Of a DNA stretch of 64,000 nt, positions 18,644-26,962 are shown piece after piece. Numbering within the stretch: the first letter of the stretch is position 1; every line of letters begins with the position of its first letter. The position numbers and the translations under genes are program-made. Under the pieces are notes generated by a model. It was not told the origin of the DNA. It saw only the letters and a program-made list of their open reading frames with translations, and made no database searches. Source of the DNA: Brassicibacter mesophilus (lineage in GTDB: Bacteria; Bacillota; Clostridia; Tissierellales; Proteiniboraceae); NCBI RefSeq assembly GCF_050433385.1, contig NZ_JBNPXI010000003.1:1-64000 (forward strand). The letters are read 5' to 3'.

Positions 18644-19613
18644 ACTACCAAACGACACATTAGAAAAAATTGTTTTGTCAAATATAAAAAAAAGAAGAGA
18701 AGAAGTTATAGTTCGTGCTGGAATAGGTGAAGATTGTGCTGTACTAGATTTTGGAGAATATAGTTGTGTAGTATCTACTGATCCAATAACTGGTGCAACG
18801 AAAAACATAGGTAGTTTAGCAATACATATATCTTGCAATGATGTAGCTTCAAATGGAGCTGACCCTATAGGTGTTTTAATGACAATTCTTGCGCCACCTG
18901 ATACCACAGAGCATGATATTGAATTAATTATGAAAGAGGCTGGAGAAGCAGCAGAAAAAATAAATGTCGAAATAATAGGTGGTCATACAGAAATAACAGA
19001 CGCTGTAAACAGAGTAGTGATTTCAACTACTGTAATAGGAAGACAATTAAAAGAAAATACTCTAGCGTCAAAAGATATAAAAATAGGAGACAAGGTGTTA
19101 ATAACAAAGTCAGCAGCTATTGAAGGAACATCAATTATTGCAAATGAGCTTTCAGATATGTTAGAGGGGAAAATAGATCATTTATTACTAAAATCAGCTA
19201 AGGAACTAGGTAGTGATATTAGTGTAATAATGGAGGGAAGAATATGCAGTAAGATAGGAGTTTCTTACATGCATGATATTACCGAAGGTGGTGTACTTGG
19301 GGCTGCTTGGGAGGCGTCAAGAGCAATAGGAAAAGGGATACTTATAGATGTATCTATGGTACCTATTGAAGAATCAACACGTAAAATATGTGAATTTCTA
19401 GACATCAATCCCTTAAGACTTATATCAAGTGGAAGTATGATGATAATTGCACCTTATGAAAAGATAGATATTATACAAAAAGAATTGCTCCATAATAATA
19501 TAAGCTCCTCAGTTATTGGGGAAATAACTGAGGAAGGTATACTGATGAAAGAAAATGGACAAGTAATTCCTATTAATCCTCCTGGTAGTGATGAATTATA
19601 TAAAGTAATATAA
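18630..19613 (+). CDS. AIR synthase-family protein (HypE/ThiL/PurM-like)
   Basis: A 327-residue ATP-binding protein of the PurM/HypE superfamily. Visible blocks: GIGEDCAVLDFG at the N-terminus, STDPITGATKNIGSLAIHISCNDVASNGADP (nucleotide and metal binding), IIGGHTEIT, and the C-terminal half with HDITEGGVLGAAWEAS. It is not SelD: the N-terminal Gly-Cys/Sec-Gly-Cys-Lys motif is missing. It is not clearly HypE either: the C-terminal carbamoyl-accepting Cys motif is absent and no hyp genes are near. AIR-synthase-like proteins of this kind are common in Clostridia with unknown substrate. GGGGGAC precedes ATG 18630. It overlaps the gene before it, so the two are co-translated. Confidence 0.75.
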   Translation: MEIGKLPNDTLEKIVLSNIKKRREEVIVRAGIGEDCAVLDFGEYSCVVSTDPITGATKNIGSLAIHISCNDVASNGADPIGVLMTILAPPDTTEHDIELIMKEAGEAAEKINVEIIGGHTEITDAVNRVVISTTVIGRQLKENTLASKDIKIGDKVLITKSAAIEGTSIIANELSDMLEGKIDHLLLKSAKELGSDISVIMEGRICSKIGVSYMHDITEGGVLGAAWEASRAIGKGILIDVSMVPIEESTRKICEFLDINPLRLISSGSMMIIAPYEKIDIIQKELLHNNISSSVIGEITEEGILMKENGQVIPINPPGSDELYKVI

Positions 19614-19622
19614 AATTAGTGT

Positions 19623-19652
19623 AAAGTCTGAACAATGTTATTCAGACTTTTT
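19623..19652 (+). terminator. Terminator after AIR synthase-like gene
   Basis: AAAGTCTGAA and TTCAGACTTT with an eight-base loop and T-rich tail. Confidence 0.85.
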
Positions 19653-19688
19653 GCTTTATTAAAAGATTATTACAAAACTCTAAATCGA

Positions 19689-19718
19689 TTGACATAATAT
19701 TTTGAACAATGATATATA
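19689..19718 (+). promoter_or_regulatory. Promoter of the amidase gene
   Basis: TTGACA, 18 bases, TATATA, about 100 bases before the amidase start. Confidence 0.5.
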
Positions 19719-19816
19719 TAGTATATACTAAGGAAATTTGTAAAGCTGTGTAGATTTCTGTTGTATTGATATTATGTTAATGGAAGCAATGTGTATTAGA
19801 GATTAGGAGGTATAGG

Positions 19817-21880
19817 ATGAAAAGAGTAGTAGCATTATTTATGGTAGTTTTCATGTTGGTAGGAATAACAGCAGGTGTTTTAGCAGAATCACAGCAATTA
19901 TATGTCAGAATCAATATAGATAATGGATATATTAATGCTAGAAGAGCGAACTTATTATTTAATGGACAAAAAGTAGACTCGGATGTACCTCCAATCATAT
20001 ATAACGATAGAACATTAGTACCAATTAGATTTGTTGCAAATTACTTAGATGCAGAGGTAGACTGGGATCAACAGAAGAAAGAAGTTTCAATTAAAACTTC
20101 AAGTCAGGACATATTATTAACTATAAATAGCTCATCGGTATTGATTAATGAAACAAAAAAACAGATACCGTATGGAGTACCAGCAAAATTAGTTAATGAT
20201 TCGAGAACAATGGTTCCACTAAGATTTGTGTCTGAAATACTAGGATGTAAAGTGGATTGGGATCAAGATACGAGAACTGGAATGATAGAGACTGTTGAGC
20301 ATGAGGTAACAGGAATATCAGTTAAAGACTCAACGGGGCAAATGTCCAAAATTGTAGTAAATACGACTGGAATAGTTCAACATAGCGCAATGTATTTACA
20401 GGATCCATATAGACTTGTTATAGACATACATAATAGTAAGTTAAATATTGCAGATAAGAATATAATGGATTCAGACGGAACAGCAAATATTGAAGTAGAT
20501 AAATATCCAATAAAAAGAGTAAGAGCTTCTCAGTTCTCTAATGATCCTAATATCACAAGACTTGTAATTGATCTAGATATGCTGATGGGATATGACATAA
20601 AAGCTTCGGATGACGGGAAATCACTTGTAATTACTTTTACAAACATGGTAAAAGATATCGATGTAGAAAGAAATGATGGCAGAGAGGGTATTGTAATAAA
20701 TAATTCTAATACTCCACAATATAATATACTCAGATTAACTAGTCCAGATAGGATAGTTGTCGATCTGCTAAATTCAACATTAGAAAATGAGAATGACGTT
20801 TTTGATATTAAGACTGATTTTGTCAAAGGTATAAGAGTATCACAGTTCAAGCCTGATGCATTATATAATAAGGACGATAAGATAGTAAGAGTTGTACTTG
20901 ATATAGACGAGACAGCTAAAAGGCCTAATCTAATGACCGAAGTGGTTGATAATAAAATAGTTCTTTATGCAGATGATAAAAGCTTCGATAATATTACATA
21001 TCAAAATGATGATAAAGATGGAGGCTACATTAACATAAAAGCAGAAGAGGAGACAAAATTTGTTACAAACTATGATGAAAATAAGAGAACATTAGAGATT
21101 AAAGTTGATGAAGATGAAGTAGATATTAAAAATGGTTTGATGGTTGTAAAGGATGATAAAATAAATACTATAACCGTAGATGATGACGGAAGCTTCAAGA
21201 CAATACTTGTGAGCTTTAAATCAAATGTAAATATTACAGCAGAACCAAATTCATCAAATGATGAGTTAAATATAATTTTTAATGCTTTACAGCCAAAGTA
21301 TAGTGACAAGTTAATTGTTATTGATGCAGGTCATGGAGGAAAAGATCCTGGTACCATAGGAATCACAACAAAAGTTAAGGAAAAAGATTTAAATCTAAAA
21401 GTCGCACTAAAGCTTAATCAGAAGCTTAAGGAGCTCGGGTTTAATACAATAATGACAAGAGATAGTGATGAATTTGTAGATTTGTATGAGAGAGCTAATA
21501 TTGCTAACAGAAATAATGCAGATTTGTTTATTAGTGTTCATTTTAATGCTAATGATAACAGGGATATTAGTGGAGTACAGACTCTTTATTGTCCTGCATA
21601 TGATAGTGAAGTGAAGGAACAGGATAATTTTCCTTTAGCTAAAGCTATACAAGATGAATTATTAAAAGGATTAAATAATGTAGACAAGGGAATTATTAAA
21701 AGACCAGGACTCGTTGTAATTAGAGAAACAAAGATGGTAGCTGCACTAGCAGAACTAGGGTTTGTAACAAATCCTGCTGAAGAAAAGAAGGTTATTACGG
21801 ATGAATATCAGGAAAAAGCAGCTCAATCACTTGCTAATGGAATAATGAGATATTTTGACGAAAATGTATTTAATAAGTAA
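19817..21880 (+). CDS. N-acetylmuramoyl-L-alanine amidase with stalk and AMIN domains
   Basis: A secreted 687-residue cell-wall hydrolase. Signal peptide residues 1-24 (ends VLAES). Residues about 30-150 form a copper-amine-oxidase N1 stalk with the repeated DRTLVPIRFV/SRTMVPLRFV motif. About 155-400 hold two AMIN domains (YLQDPYRLVIDIHNS; LTSPDRIVVDLLNS) that target septa or peptidoglycan. The C-terminal Amidase_3 domain starts at LIVIDAGHGGKDPG with zinc ligands His in DAGHGG and in ISVHFNAN, the downstream Glu in the STORY-type TRDSDEF region, and catalytic Glu in AALAELGFVTN. It cuts the bond between muramic acid and L-alanine. GGAGGTATAGG precedes ATG 19817. Single-gene unit with own promoter and terminator. 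Confidence 0.92.
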   Translation: MKRVVALFMVVFMLVGITAGVLAESQQLYVRINIDNGYINARRANLLFNGQKVDSDVPPIIYNDRTLVPIRFVANYLDAEVDWDQQKKEVSIKTSSQDILLTINSSSVLINETKKQIPYGVPAKLVNDSRTMVPLRFVSEILGCKVDWDQDTRTGMIETVEHEVTGISVKDSTGQMSKIVVNTTGIVQHSAMYLQDPYRLVIDIHNSKLNIADKNIMDSDGTANIEVDKYPIKRVRASQFSNDPNITRLVIDLDMLMGYDIKASDDGKSLVITFTNMVKDIDVERNDGREGIVINNSNTPQYNILRLTSPDRIVVDLLNSTLENENDVFDIKTDFVKGIRVSQFKPDALYNKDDKIVRVVLDIDETAKRPNLMTEVVDNKIVLYADDKSFDNITYQNDDKDGGYINIKAEEETKFVTNYDENKRTLEIKVDEDEVDIKNGLMVVKDDKINTITVDDDGSFKTILVSFKSNVNITAEPNSSNDELNIIFNALQPKYSDKLIVIDAGHGGKDPGTIGITTKVKEKDLNLKVALKLNQKLKELGFNTIMTRDSDEFVDLYERANIANRNNADLFISVHFNANDNRDISGVQTLYCPAYDSEVKEQDNFPLAKAIQDELLKGLNNVDKGIIKRPGLVVIRETKMVAALAELGFVTNPAEEKKVITDEYQEKAAQSLANGIMRYFDENVFNK

Positions 21881-21914
21881 AAGACAGATTTTTTATCTGT
21901 CTTCTTCTTTTTTT
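21881..21914 (+). terminator. Terminator after amidase
   Basis: AAGACAGAT and ATCTGTCTT followed by a CTTCTTTTTTT tail. Confidence 0.88.
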
Positions 21915-21982
21915 GCATTTTGTTAAAAGTGAAATTTAGTATATTATATATAATAATCATATTCATTAGGAGGTCAAACTGT

Positions 21983-22504
21983 ATGGAATTAGTTTTGGGA
22001 TATCTATTTATTTTTGGAGCAAGAATCTTAGATGTTTCTATGTCAACTGTTAGAATGCTTATGATAGTTCAAGGAAGAAGAGTTTATGCAGCTATAATTG
22101 GATTTTTCGAAGTGATAATTTATATTACAGCTTTAGGGAAAGTTGTAAATGGACTTAGTAACCCTGGAAATTTATTAGCATATGCTTTAGGTTTTGCATG
22201 TGGTAACTATATAGGTATTTTTATAGAAGAAAAAATTGCACTTGGTAATCTTACGGCACAAGTAGTACTAAACGGCAATATTGATGAAGTTGTGGATGAG
22301 CTCAGAGGGAAAGGTTACGGAGTCACAGTTATAGAAGGCTTGGGCAAGAATGGAATAAGAAGAATTTTAAATATTACTCTAAAAAGAAAAGATCTGAATA
22401 ATTTGCATGAAATATTAAAAAGCTTAGATAATGAAGCATTTATAACAGTAAGTAATACAAAACATATTAGTGGAGGATATTTTTCAACAATCAAAAAGAA
22501 ATAG
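21983..22504 (+). CDS. DUF2179 / UPF0316 membrane protein
   Basis: A 173-residue membrane protein with three N-terminal hydrophobic helices (LVLGYLFIFGARILDVSMST; AAIIGFFEVIIYITAL; LLAYALGFACGNYIGIFIEE) and a C-terminal cytoplasmic DUF2179 domain (GYGVTVIEGLGKNGIRRILNI), a small ligand-binding-like fold also found in YitT transporters. ATG 21983 has AGGAGG nine bases upstream, so the longer frame starting at 21920 is not the protein. Function unknown. Confidence 0.88.
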   Translation: MELVLGYLFIFGARILDVSMSTVRMLMIVQGRRVYAAIIGFFEVIIYITALGKVVNGLSNPGNLLAYALGFACGNYIGIFIEEKIALGNLTAQVVLNGNIDEVVDELRGKGYGVTVIEGLGKNGIRRILNITLKRKDLNNLHEILKSLDNEAFITVSNTKHISGGYFSTIKKK

Positions 22505-22584
22505 AAACTAAACAAAATAATCATAGTCTCCCTTTATGGCTAATATAATTAAATAAATAGGTATTAGTAAAAGGGGGGTAATTG

Positions 22585-23604
22585 ATGTATATTAAAAAAT
22601 TAATAATAGTTGTACTAATATTTGCTTTAGGACTAAGCCTATATGGTTGTGGAGCAATAGAGACGATGAAGGGTCTAGTATCAAAAGATGAACCGGATGT
22701 GAAAATAATAAGAAGTGATGAAGACGAGATAAATACAACTGAAGACTCCGATTTAAGGGACACAGTATTGTATTATCAGAATGAAAATGGATATCTTGTT
22801 CCTGTTAAAAGGCAAATTCCATGGGAAGAAGGTATTGCAAAAGCAGCACTTAGAAATATGATGGATACCCCTGTCATAAGAGAAGACATAGGTATAATCG
22901 GGCTTAAACCTTTGTTACCTGCAGGAACTGAAATAATTGGTATGTCAATCAATCAAGATACAGGTGTTTGTAAGCTTGACTTTAATGAGCAAGTAATGGA
23001 TTGTCAGTCCAAAAAGGAAGAGGAGAATCTAGTAAAAGGAGTAGTATATACATTAACAGAGTTTCCAAATATCCAGGAAGTCCAGATTATTATTGATGGA
23101 AAAGTTGTATCAGAAATGAGGCATGGAACTAAAATAAAAGAACCATTAAAGAGAGAAGATATTAATGTGGTTGATAGTTCAGCACAAGGAAGCTCAAAGA
23201 TAATGGTATATTATAAGGGAACAAGTAATGGTGAATACGAATATTATGTACCAGTAACTGTTCCAACATCAGCACCTAATGCTAATGTTCTTACAGCACT
23301 TGAAGAATTGTTTAATGGTGCTCCTGAACTGTCAGGTCTTTACTCTGATATACCTAACGGAGTAGTGTTACAAGGAGTTGAAGTGGATAATGGTATAGCC
23401 TATGTTGATGTGCAATTGGAAGATGAAGATATAATATCGGACCAAGCTACGTTTGATAATATGTCTAAAAATATTGGATTAACATTAAATCAATTCTCTG
23501 ATATAAGTTATGTTGAAGTATTGATTGATGGTCAAACTTTGGAAGAAGCTGGACTAGATTTGACGAACCAAGATACAGTTCCAGTATTTGCAAATGAATA
23601 TTAA
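22585..23604 (+). CDS. GerM-domain lipoprotein
   Basis: A 339-residue exported protein. The N-terminus has a Lys pair, a hydrophobic stretch and a lipobox-like LYGC. Two tandem GerM domains follow: the first around residues 55-170 (YYQNENGYLVPVKRQIPWEEG ... VVYTLTEFPNIQEVQIIIDG), the second around 200-330 (VYYKGTSNGEYEYYVPVTV ... ISYVEVLIDGQTLEEAGLDL). GerM proteins act in spore formation and germination, in SpoIIIAH-like ring structures. AAGGGGGGTAA precedes ATG 22585. Ends before a strong terminator. Confidence 0.88.
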   Translation: MYIKKLIIVVLIFALGLSLYGCGAIETMKGLVSKDEPDVKIIRSDEDEINTTEDSDLRDTVLYYQNENGYLVPVKRQIPWEEGIAKAALRNMMDTPVIREDIGIIGLKPLLPAGTEIIGMSINQDTGVCKLDFNEQVMDCQSKKEEENLVKGVVYTLTEFPNIQEVQIIIDGKVVSEMRHGTKIKEPLKREDINVVDSSAQGSSKIMVYYKGTSNGEYEYYVPVTVPTSAPNANVLTALEELFNGAPELSGLYSDIPNGVVLQGVEVDNGIAYVDVQLEDEDIISDQATFDNMSKNIGLTLNQFSDISYVEVLIDGQTLEEAGLDLTNQDTVPVFANEY

Positions 23605-23621
23605 ACTAATCACTAGAAAAT

Positions 23622-23674
23622 AAAGTGCACCCCAAATGTTAGATAAAAATCTAATGTTTGGAGGTGCTTTTTTA
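23622..23674 (+). terminator. Terminator after GerM gene
   Basis: A long near-perfect stem: AAAGTGCACC-C-CAAATGTTAGAT with ATCTAATGTTTG-G-AGGTGCTTT and a T-run. Confidence 0.9.
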
Positions 23675-23780
23675 TACTTAAAATCCTAGAAAAAATATTA
23701 AAGTTTTGTTATTATAATGATGAGTAAGGAAACAATAATATTATTATTACCATTCAAAATAAATTAGTGAGGCGATTTTT

Positions 23781-24542
23781 GTGAACAGAATAGACGGAAG
23801 ACAAAATGATGAAATAAGAAATGTAAAAATAACAAGAAATTATTTAAAGCACCCCCATGGCTCAGTTCTTATAGAAATGGGGCAAACGAAAGTTATATGC
23901 ACTGCGATGGTAGATGATAGAGTTCCACCATTTCTTAAAGGAACTGGATCAGGATGGGTAACTGCAGAATATTCTATGATACCAGGCTCAACGATTACTA
24001 GAAAGGTAAGAGATGCTAGTAGAGGAAAAATAGAAGGAAGATCACATGAGATTCAAAGGTTAATAGGTAGAGCTTTAAGATCAGTTGTTTCTTTAGAAGA
24101 GCTAGGAGAAAGAACAGTATGGATAGATTGTGATGTAATACAAGCCGATGGAGGTACAAGAACAGCTTCAATAACAGGAGCATTTGTGGCTTTAGTAGAT
24201 GCATTAGGAAAGCTACTTAATGATGGACTGATATCTCACATGCCTGTTAGAAACTTTTTATCTGCAATTAGCGTAGGGATAGTACATGAAAACAGACTTT
24301 TAGACTTATGTTATGCTGAAGACTCTAATGCTAAGGTTGACATGAATATAGTGATGACAGATAAAGGTGAGTTTGTAGAACTTCAAGGAACAGGAGAAGA
24401 ATCTCCATTTTCAATTGATGACTTAAATGAGCTAATAAGACTTGGTCAGAAAGGAAACAATGAACTAATCAAGTTGCAGAAAGAAGCACTAGGAGAATTA
24501 AGTGTTCTTGTCGGAAAACGGAACTCAAATGGGGGAGAGTGA
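23781..24542 (+). CDS. rph: Ribonuclease PH
   Basis: Phosphorolytic 3'-5' exoribonuclease that trims tRNA 3' ends. The 253-residue chain shows MNRIDGRQNDEIRNVKITRNY, MGQTKVICTAMVDD, EYSMIPGSTITRKVR, IEGRSHEIQRLIGRALRSVV, and DVIQADGGTRTASITGAFVAL, all characteristic of RNase PH. GTG start 23781 with GAGGCG upstream. It heads a tight three-gene unit with rdgB and a phosphodiesterase, an arrangement common in Clostridia. Confidence 0.97.
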   Translation: MNRIDGRQNDEIRNVKITRNYLKHPHGSVLIEMGQTKVICTAMVDDRVPPFLKGTGSGWVTAEYSMIPGSTITRKVRDASRGKIEGRSHEIQRLIGRALRSVVSLEELGERTVWIDCDVIQADGGTRTASITGAFVALVDALGKLLNDGLISHMPVRNFLSAISVGIVHENRLLDLCYAEDSNAKVDMNIVMTDKGEFVELQGTGEESPFSIDDLNELIRLGQKGNNELIKLQKEALGELSVLVGKRNSNGGE

Positions 24543-24546
24543 AATA

Positions 24547-25164
24547 ATGTACAATAATAACATAGTACTTTCAAGTGGAAATATACATAAAATAAAAGAG
24601 ATAAAAGAAATATTAACAGGAATTCCAGTAAATATACTTTCGAAGGATGATGTAGGATTAAAGGAACTAGATGTTATTGAAGACGGTGATACTTTAGAAG
24701 AGAACGCTGTAAAGAAAGCAAGGGAAATATCTAAAAAAGTTGACGCAATAGTTATAGCTGATGATACTGGTTTATTTGTTGATAAGCTAAATGGCGAGCC
24801 AGGGGTGTATTCTTCCAGATACAGTGGTGAAAATGCCACATACCAGGATAACAATAACAAGCTTTTAAAGGAGCTTGAAGGGGTACCTATGGAGGAGAGA
24901 ACGGCAAAATTTAGAACAGTAATTGCTATAGTTTTAGAAGATAAGTCTATCAAGACTGTCGTTGGAGAATGCAGTGGAAAAATAGCATACAAGCCTAAAG
25001 GAGAAAATGGTTTTGGCTATGATCCATTGTTTATAGTAGATGAATACAATAAAACATTTGCTGAGCTTGGGGATGAAGTCAAAAACCAAATAAGTCATAG
25101 AGCAAATGCACTAAAAAACCTTAGAGTAGAGCTAGAGAATATATTTAAGGGAGATATAAAGTGA
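24547..25164 (+). CDS. rdgB: XTP/dITP diphosphatase (RdgB/HAM1)
   Basis: House-cleaning pyrophosphatase that removes non-canonical purine nucleotides (XTP, dITP). 205 residues. Family blocks: LSSGNIHKIKEIKEIL, ADDTGLFVDKLNGEPGVYSSRYSG, GENGFGYDPLFI and ISHRANAL. The frame is open from 24502, but GGGGGAGAG before ATG 24547 and the conserved N-terminus fix the start here. Only four bases separate it from rph, and the stop overlaps the next start. Confidence 0.95.
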   Translation: MYNNNIVLSSGNIHKIKEIKEILTGIPVNILSKDDVGLKELDVIEDGDTLEENAVKKAREISKKVDAIVIADDTGLFVDKLNGEPGVYSSRYSGENATYQDNNNKLLKELEGVPMEERTAKFRTVIAIVLEDKSIKTVVGECSGKIAYKPKGENGFGYDPLFIVDEYNKTFAELGDEVKNQISHRANALKNLRVELENIFKGDIK

Positions 25165-25637
25165 AAATTGCAGTAATAAGCGATACTCACGGAAATATAG
25201 AGCCATGTATAAATATATTAAAAGATATTGATAATATAGATTTGATTATTCATTTGGGAGATAATACAAATGATGCTAAAGATATAGCTGATATTTTACA
25301 AATAGAAACTATAGCAGTAAAAGGCAATTGCGATTTTTATGATAACAGTTCTCCAGATGAAAAAATAATTGACGTAGATAATAAAAAAATATTTATAACT
25401 CATGGTCATAAATACCGTGTAAAATCAGACTTGAACAGTATATATTATAGAGGTAAGGAGATAAATGCAGATATAGTTTTATTTGGGCATAGCCATAATC
25501 CTATACTAGTTAAATACGATGATATTCTTTTTATGAATCCAGGAAGTGGGTCTCTCCCTAGAGCAGGAAGTAAAAAAAGTATTGGACTAATTGAAATCAA
25601 TGATATGGTTGATGCACAAATATTAAAATTGAAATAA
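25161..25637 (+). CDS. YfcE-type metallophosphoesterase
   Basis: A 158-residue phosphodiesterase of the calcineurin-like superfamily. Metal-binding motifs are complete: ISDTHGN, HLGDNTND, VKGNCD, THGH and FGHSHNP, then MNPGSGSLPR near the C-terminus. The GTG start overlaps the rdgB stop as GTGA. The E. coli YfcE family hydrolyses model phosphodiesters; the natural substrate is unknown. Third gene of the rph-rdgB unit. Confidence 0.93.
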   Translation: MKIAVISDTHGNIEPCINILKDIDNIDLIIHLGDNTNDAKDIADILQIETIAVKGNCDFYDNSSPDEKIIDVDNKKIFITHGHKYRVKSDLNSIYYRGKEINADIVLFGHSHNPILVKYDDILFMNPGSGSLPRAGSKKSIGLIEINDMVDAQILKLK

Positions 25638-25679
25638 ATGAGAAATATATATTGTAAAAAAGTACCGCCGCAAAAAGTG

Positions 25680-25708
25680 TTGACATTGGTTATATTCTTT
25701 GCTATAAT
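25680..25708 (+). promoter_or_regulatory. Strong promoter of the tRNA operon
   Basis: TTGACA (25680-25685), exactly 17 bases, TATAAT (25703-25708): a consensus sigma-A promoter about 50 bases before the first tRNA. Confidence 0.9.
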
Positions 25709-25755
25709 CTATTATTGTCAGCAATAGAAAGTGACTGCTGAATAATGATAGATAT

Positions 25756-25832
25756 GCACCTGTAGCTCAGTAGGATAGAGCAACGGACTTCTAATCCGTG
25801 TGTCAGGGGTTCGATTCCTCTCAGGTGCACCA
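25756..25832 (+). tRNA. tRNA-Arg(TCT)
   Basis: Complete cloverleaf with acceptor GCACCTG paired to CAGGTGC, anticodon loop CTTCTAA (anticodon TCT), T-loop TTCGATT, and an encoded CCA end. Confidence 0.96.
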
Positions 25833-25837
25833 TTAAT

Positions 25838-25915
<78 letters not shown>

Positions 25916-25926
25916 TTAAAATATAT

Positions 25927-25980
25927 GATCTATTAGCTCAGTCGGCATAAGCAGAGAGCCAAAACATGTTTTTAGTTTTG
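25927..25980 (+). repeat. Chimeric tRNA-Lys 5'-half repeat, copy 1 (cut by gap)
   Basis: Starts with the tRNA-Lys 5' part (one base changed, GATCTAT for GACCTAT) through the D-loop to CGGCA, then switches to the module TAAGCAGAGAGCCAAAAC with its hairpin, ending at GTTTTG where the assembly gap begins. It has no anticodon stem, T-arm or acceptor 3' strand of tRNA-Lys, so it is not a functional tRNA. Confidence 0.85.
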
Positions 25981-26078
25981 NNNNNNNNNNNNNNNNNNNN
26001 NNNNNNNNNNNNNNNNNNNNNNNNNNNNNNNNNNNNNNNNNNNNNNNNNNNNNNNNNNNNNNNNNNNNNNNNNNNNNN
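25981..26078. other. Assembly gap (98 N) inside the tandem repeat
   Basis: 98 undetermined bases. The left flank stops at repeat offset 53 and the right flank resumes at offset 52 of the same 127-base unit, so the flanks overlap by two bases (TG). The gap is therefore probably a placeholder at a collapsed tandem repeat: either nothing is missing or one or more 127-base units are. Confidence 0.9.
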
Positions 26079-26280
26079 TGTGCGAATCGCTTAGTTTATG
26101 GGTGATAAGCTAAGTAAGGTAAAAAAGTTAATGCCGTAACAGATAAAATATATGACCTATTAGCTCAGTCGGCATAAGCAGGGAGCCAAAACATGTTTTT
26201 AGTTTTGTGCGAATCGCTTAGTTTATGGGTGATAAGCTAAGTAAGGTAAAAAAGTTAATGCCGTAACAGATAAAATATAT
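26079..26280 (+). repeat. Chimeric tRNA-Lys 5'-half repeat, end of one unit plus complete unit
   Basis: Bases 26079-26153 are the 3' part of a unit. 26154-26280 is a complete 127-base unit whose first 21 bases are identical to the start of the true tRNA-Lys gene beginning exactly 127 bases later. Module features: TAAGC pairs with GCTTA around CAAAAC-loop-GTTTTG; the D-stem GCTC/GAGC could still form; a second hairpin CTTAGTTTAT-GGGTG-ATAAGCTAAG follows. No T-arm or acceptor complement exists. Confidence 0.85.
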
Positions 26281-26356
26281 GACCTATTAGCTCAGTCGGC
26301 AGAGCACCTGACTTTTAATCAGGGTGTCCCGCGTTCGAGTCGCGGATGGGTCACCA
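26281..26356 (+). tRNA. tRNA-Lys(TTT)
   Basis: Full cloverleaf: acceptor GACCTAT/ATGGGTC, anticodon loop CTTTTAA (anticodon TTT), T-loop TTCGAGT, CCA encoded. Confidence 0.96.
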
Positions 26357-26361
26357 ATTAA

Positions 26362-26445
26362 GCGGGAGTGGCGGAACTGGCAGACGCGCTAGACTTAGGA
26401 TCTAGTGTCATTGACGTGGGGGTTCAAGTCCTCTCTCCCGCACCA
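26362..26445 (+). tRNA. tRNA-Leu(TAG)
   Basis: Class II tRNA with long variable arm (TGTCATTGACGT region), acceptor GCGGGAG/CTCCCGC, anticodon loop CTTAGGA (anticodon TAG), encoded CCA. Confidence 0.95.
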
Positions 26446-26459
26446 ATTAAATAGGTTAC

Positions 26460-26584
26460 GCGGAAGTGGCTCAGTGGTATAAGCAGAGAGCCAAAACCAA
26501 GCTCTTGGGTTTTGTGCGAATCGCTTAATGGGGAAGTGAATGATTACCATAGAGTAAAAAAGCAGTAAAAATTAAATAGATCGT
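26460..26584 (+). repeat. Chimeric tRNA-Gly 5'-half repeat
   Basis: The first 20 bases copy the 5' end of the tRNA-Gly gene that follows 125 bases later, up to GGTA in the D-loop. It then continues with the same module as the Lys copies: TAAGCAGAGAGCC, AAAACC-hairpin-GGTTTT, GTGCGAATCGCTTA. The hairpin loop differs in sequence but still pairs, and the tail shares GTAAAAAAG. Same junction site in a different tRNA means the module is a recurring element, not a chance duplication. Confidence 0.85.
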
Positions 26585-26659
26585 GCGGAAGTGGCTCAGT
26601 GGTAGAGCATCGCCTTGCCAAGGCGAGGGTCGCGAGTTCGAATCTCGTCTTCCGCTCCA
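26585..26659 (+). tRNA. tRNA-Gly(GCC)
   Basis: Acceptor GCGGAAG/CTTCCGC, anticodon loop TTGCCAA (anticodon GCC), discriminator T, encoded CCA. Last tRNA of the operon. Confidence 0.96.
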
Positions 26660-26666
26660 GAATATC

Positions 26667-26698
26667 AAGAACTATAGAACATACTATAGTTCTTTTTT
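26667..26698 (+). terminator. Terminator of the tRNA operon
   Basis: AAGAACTATAG and CTATAGTTCTT with loop AACATA and a T-run. Confidence 0.92.
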
Positions 26699-26715
26699 AT
26701 TGTCGAAGGATCAAA

Positions 26716-26838
26716 TCATAAATAAGTTGAAATCAACCAGTCTTTAGTGCTGTTTTTTCGAATCAAATCTGAGTAAACAAAGCCAACAACATCATAGATA
26801 TCTGTATCTAACCGACGATTAGGATTGACAAAGGGGCA
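26716..26838 (-). pseudogene. Possible gene remnant (C-terminal fragment)
   Basis: A 40-codon open stretch on the minus strand (CPFVNPNRRLDTDIYDVVGF onwards, ending DWLISTYL before a stop) reads like ordinary protein but has no start codon or ribosome site. Probably the leftover 3' end of a decayed gene; family not recognised. The remaining 26700-26960 sequence holds no other feature I can support. Confidence 0.3.
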
Positions 26839-26962
26839 TTACATTAAAATGAACCACATAAAGAATTATACATTCATCAGATGCATAGGACTTTGATATA
26901 ATGAAAGTATAATATTAACTACGAGAATGTATGCTATTGGTAAGTAAAGGGGCTGTTACATA

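Noticed and set aside
18630..19613. Possible selenide water dikinase (SelD), tempting because of the selenoprotein at 56829
   Set aside because: The N-terminal Cys/Sec and Lys motif needed for SelD is absent; only the general PurM-like fold matches.
24525..24992. 155-codon open frame on the minus strand
   Set aside because: Mirror frame of rdgB; low-complexity Ser/Ile/Phe composition and no ribosome site.
25927..26584. CRISPR-like array in the tRNA region
   Set aside because: Repeats begin with tRNA sequence, the period is over 120 bases and there are no unique spacers or cas genes.
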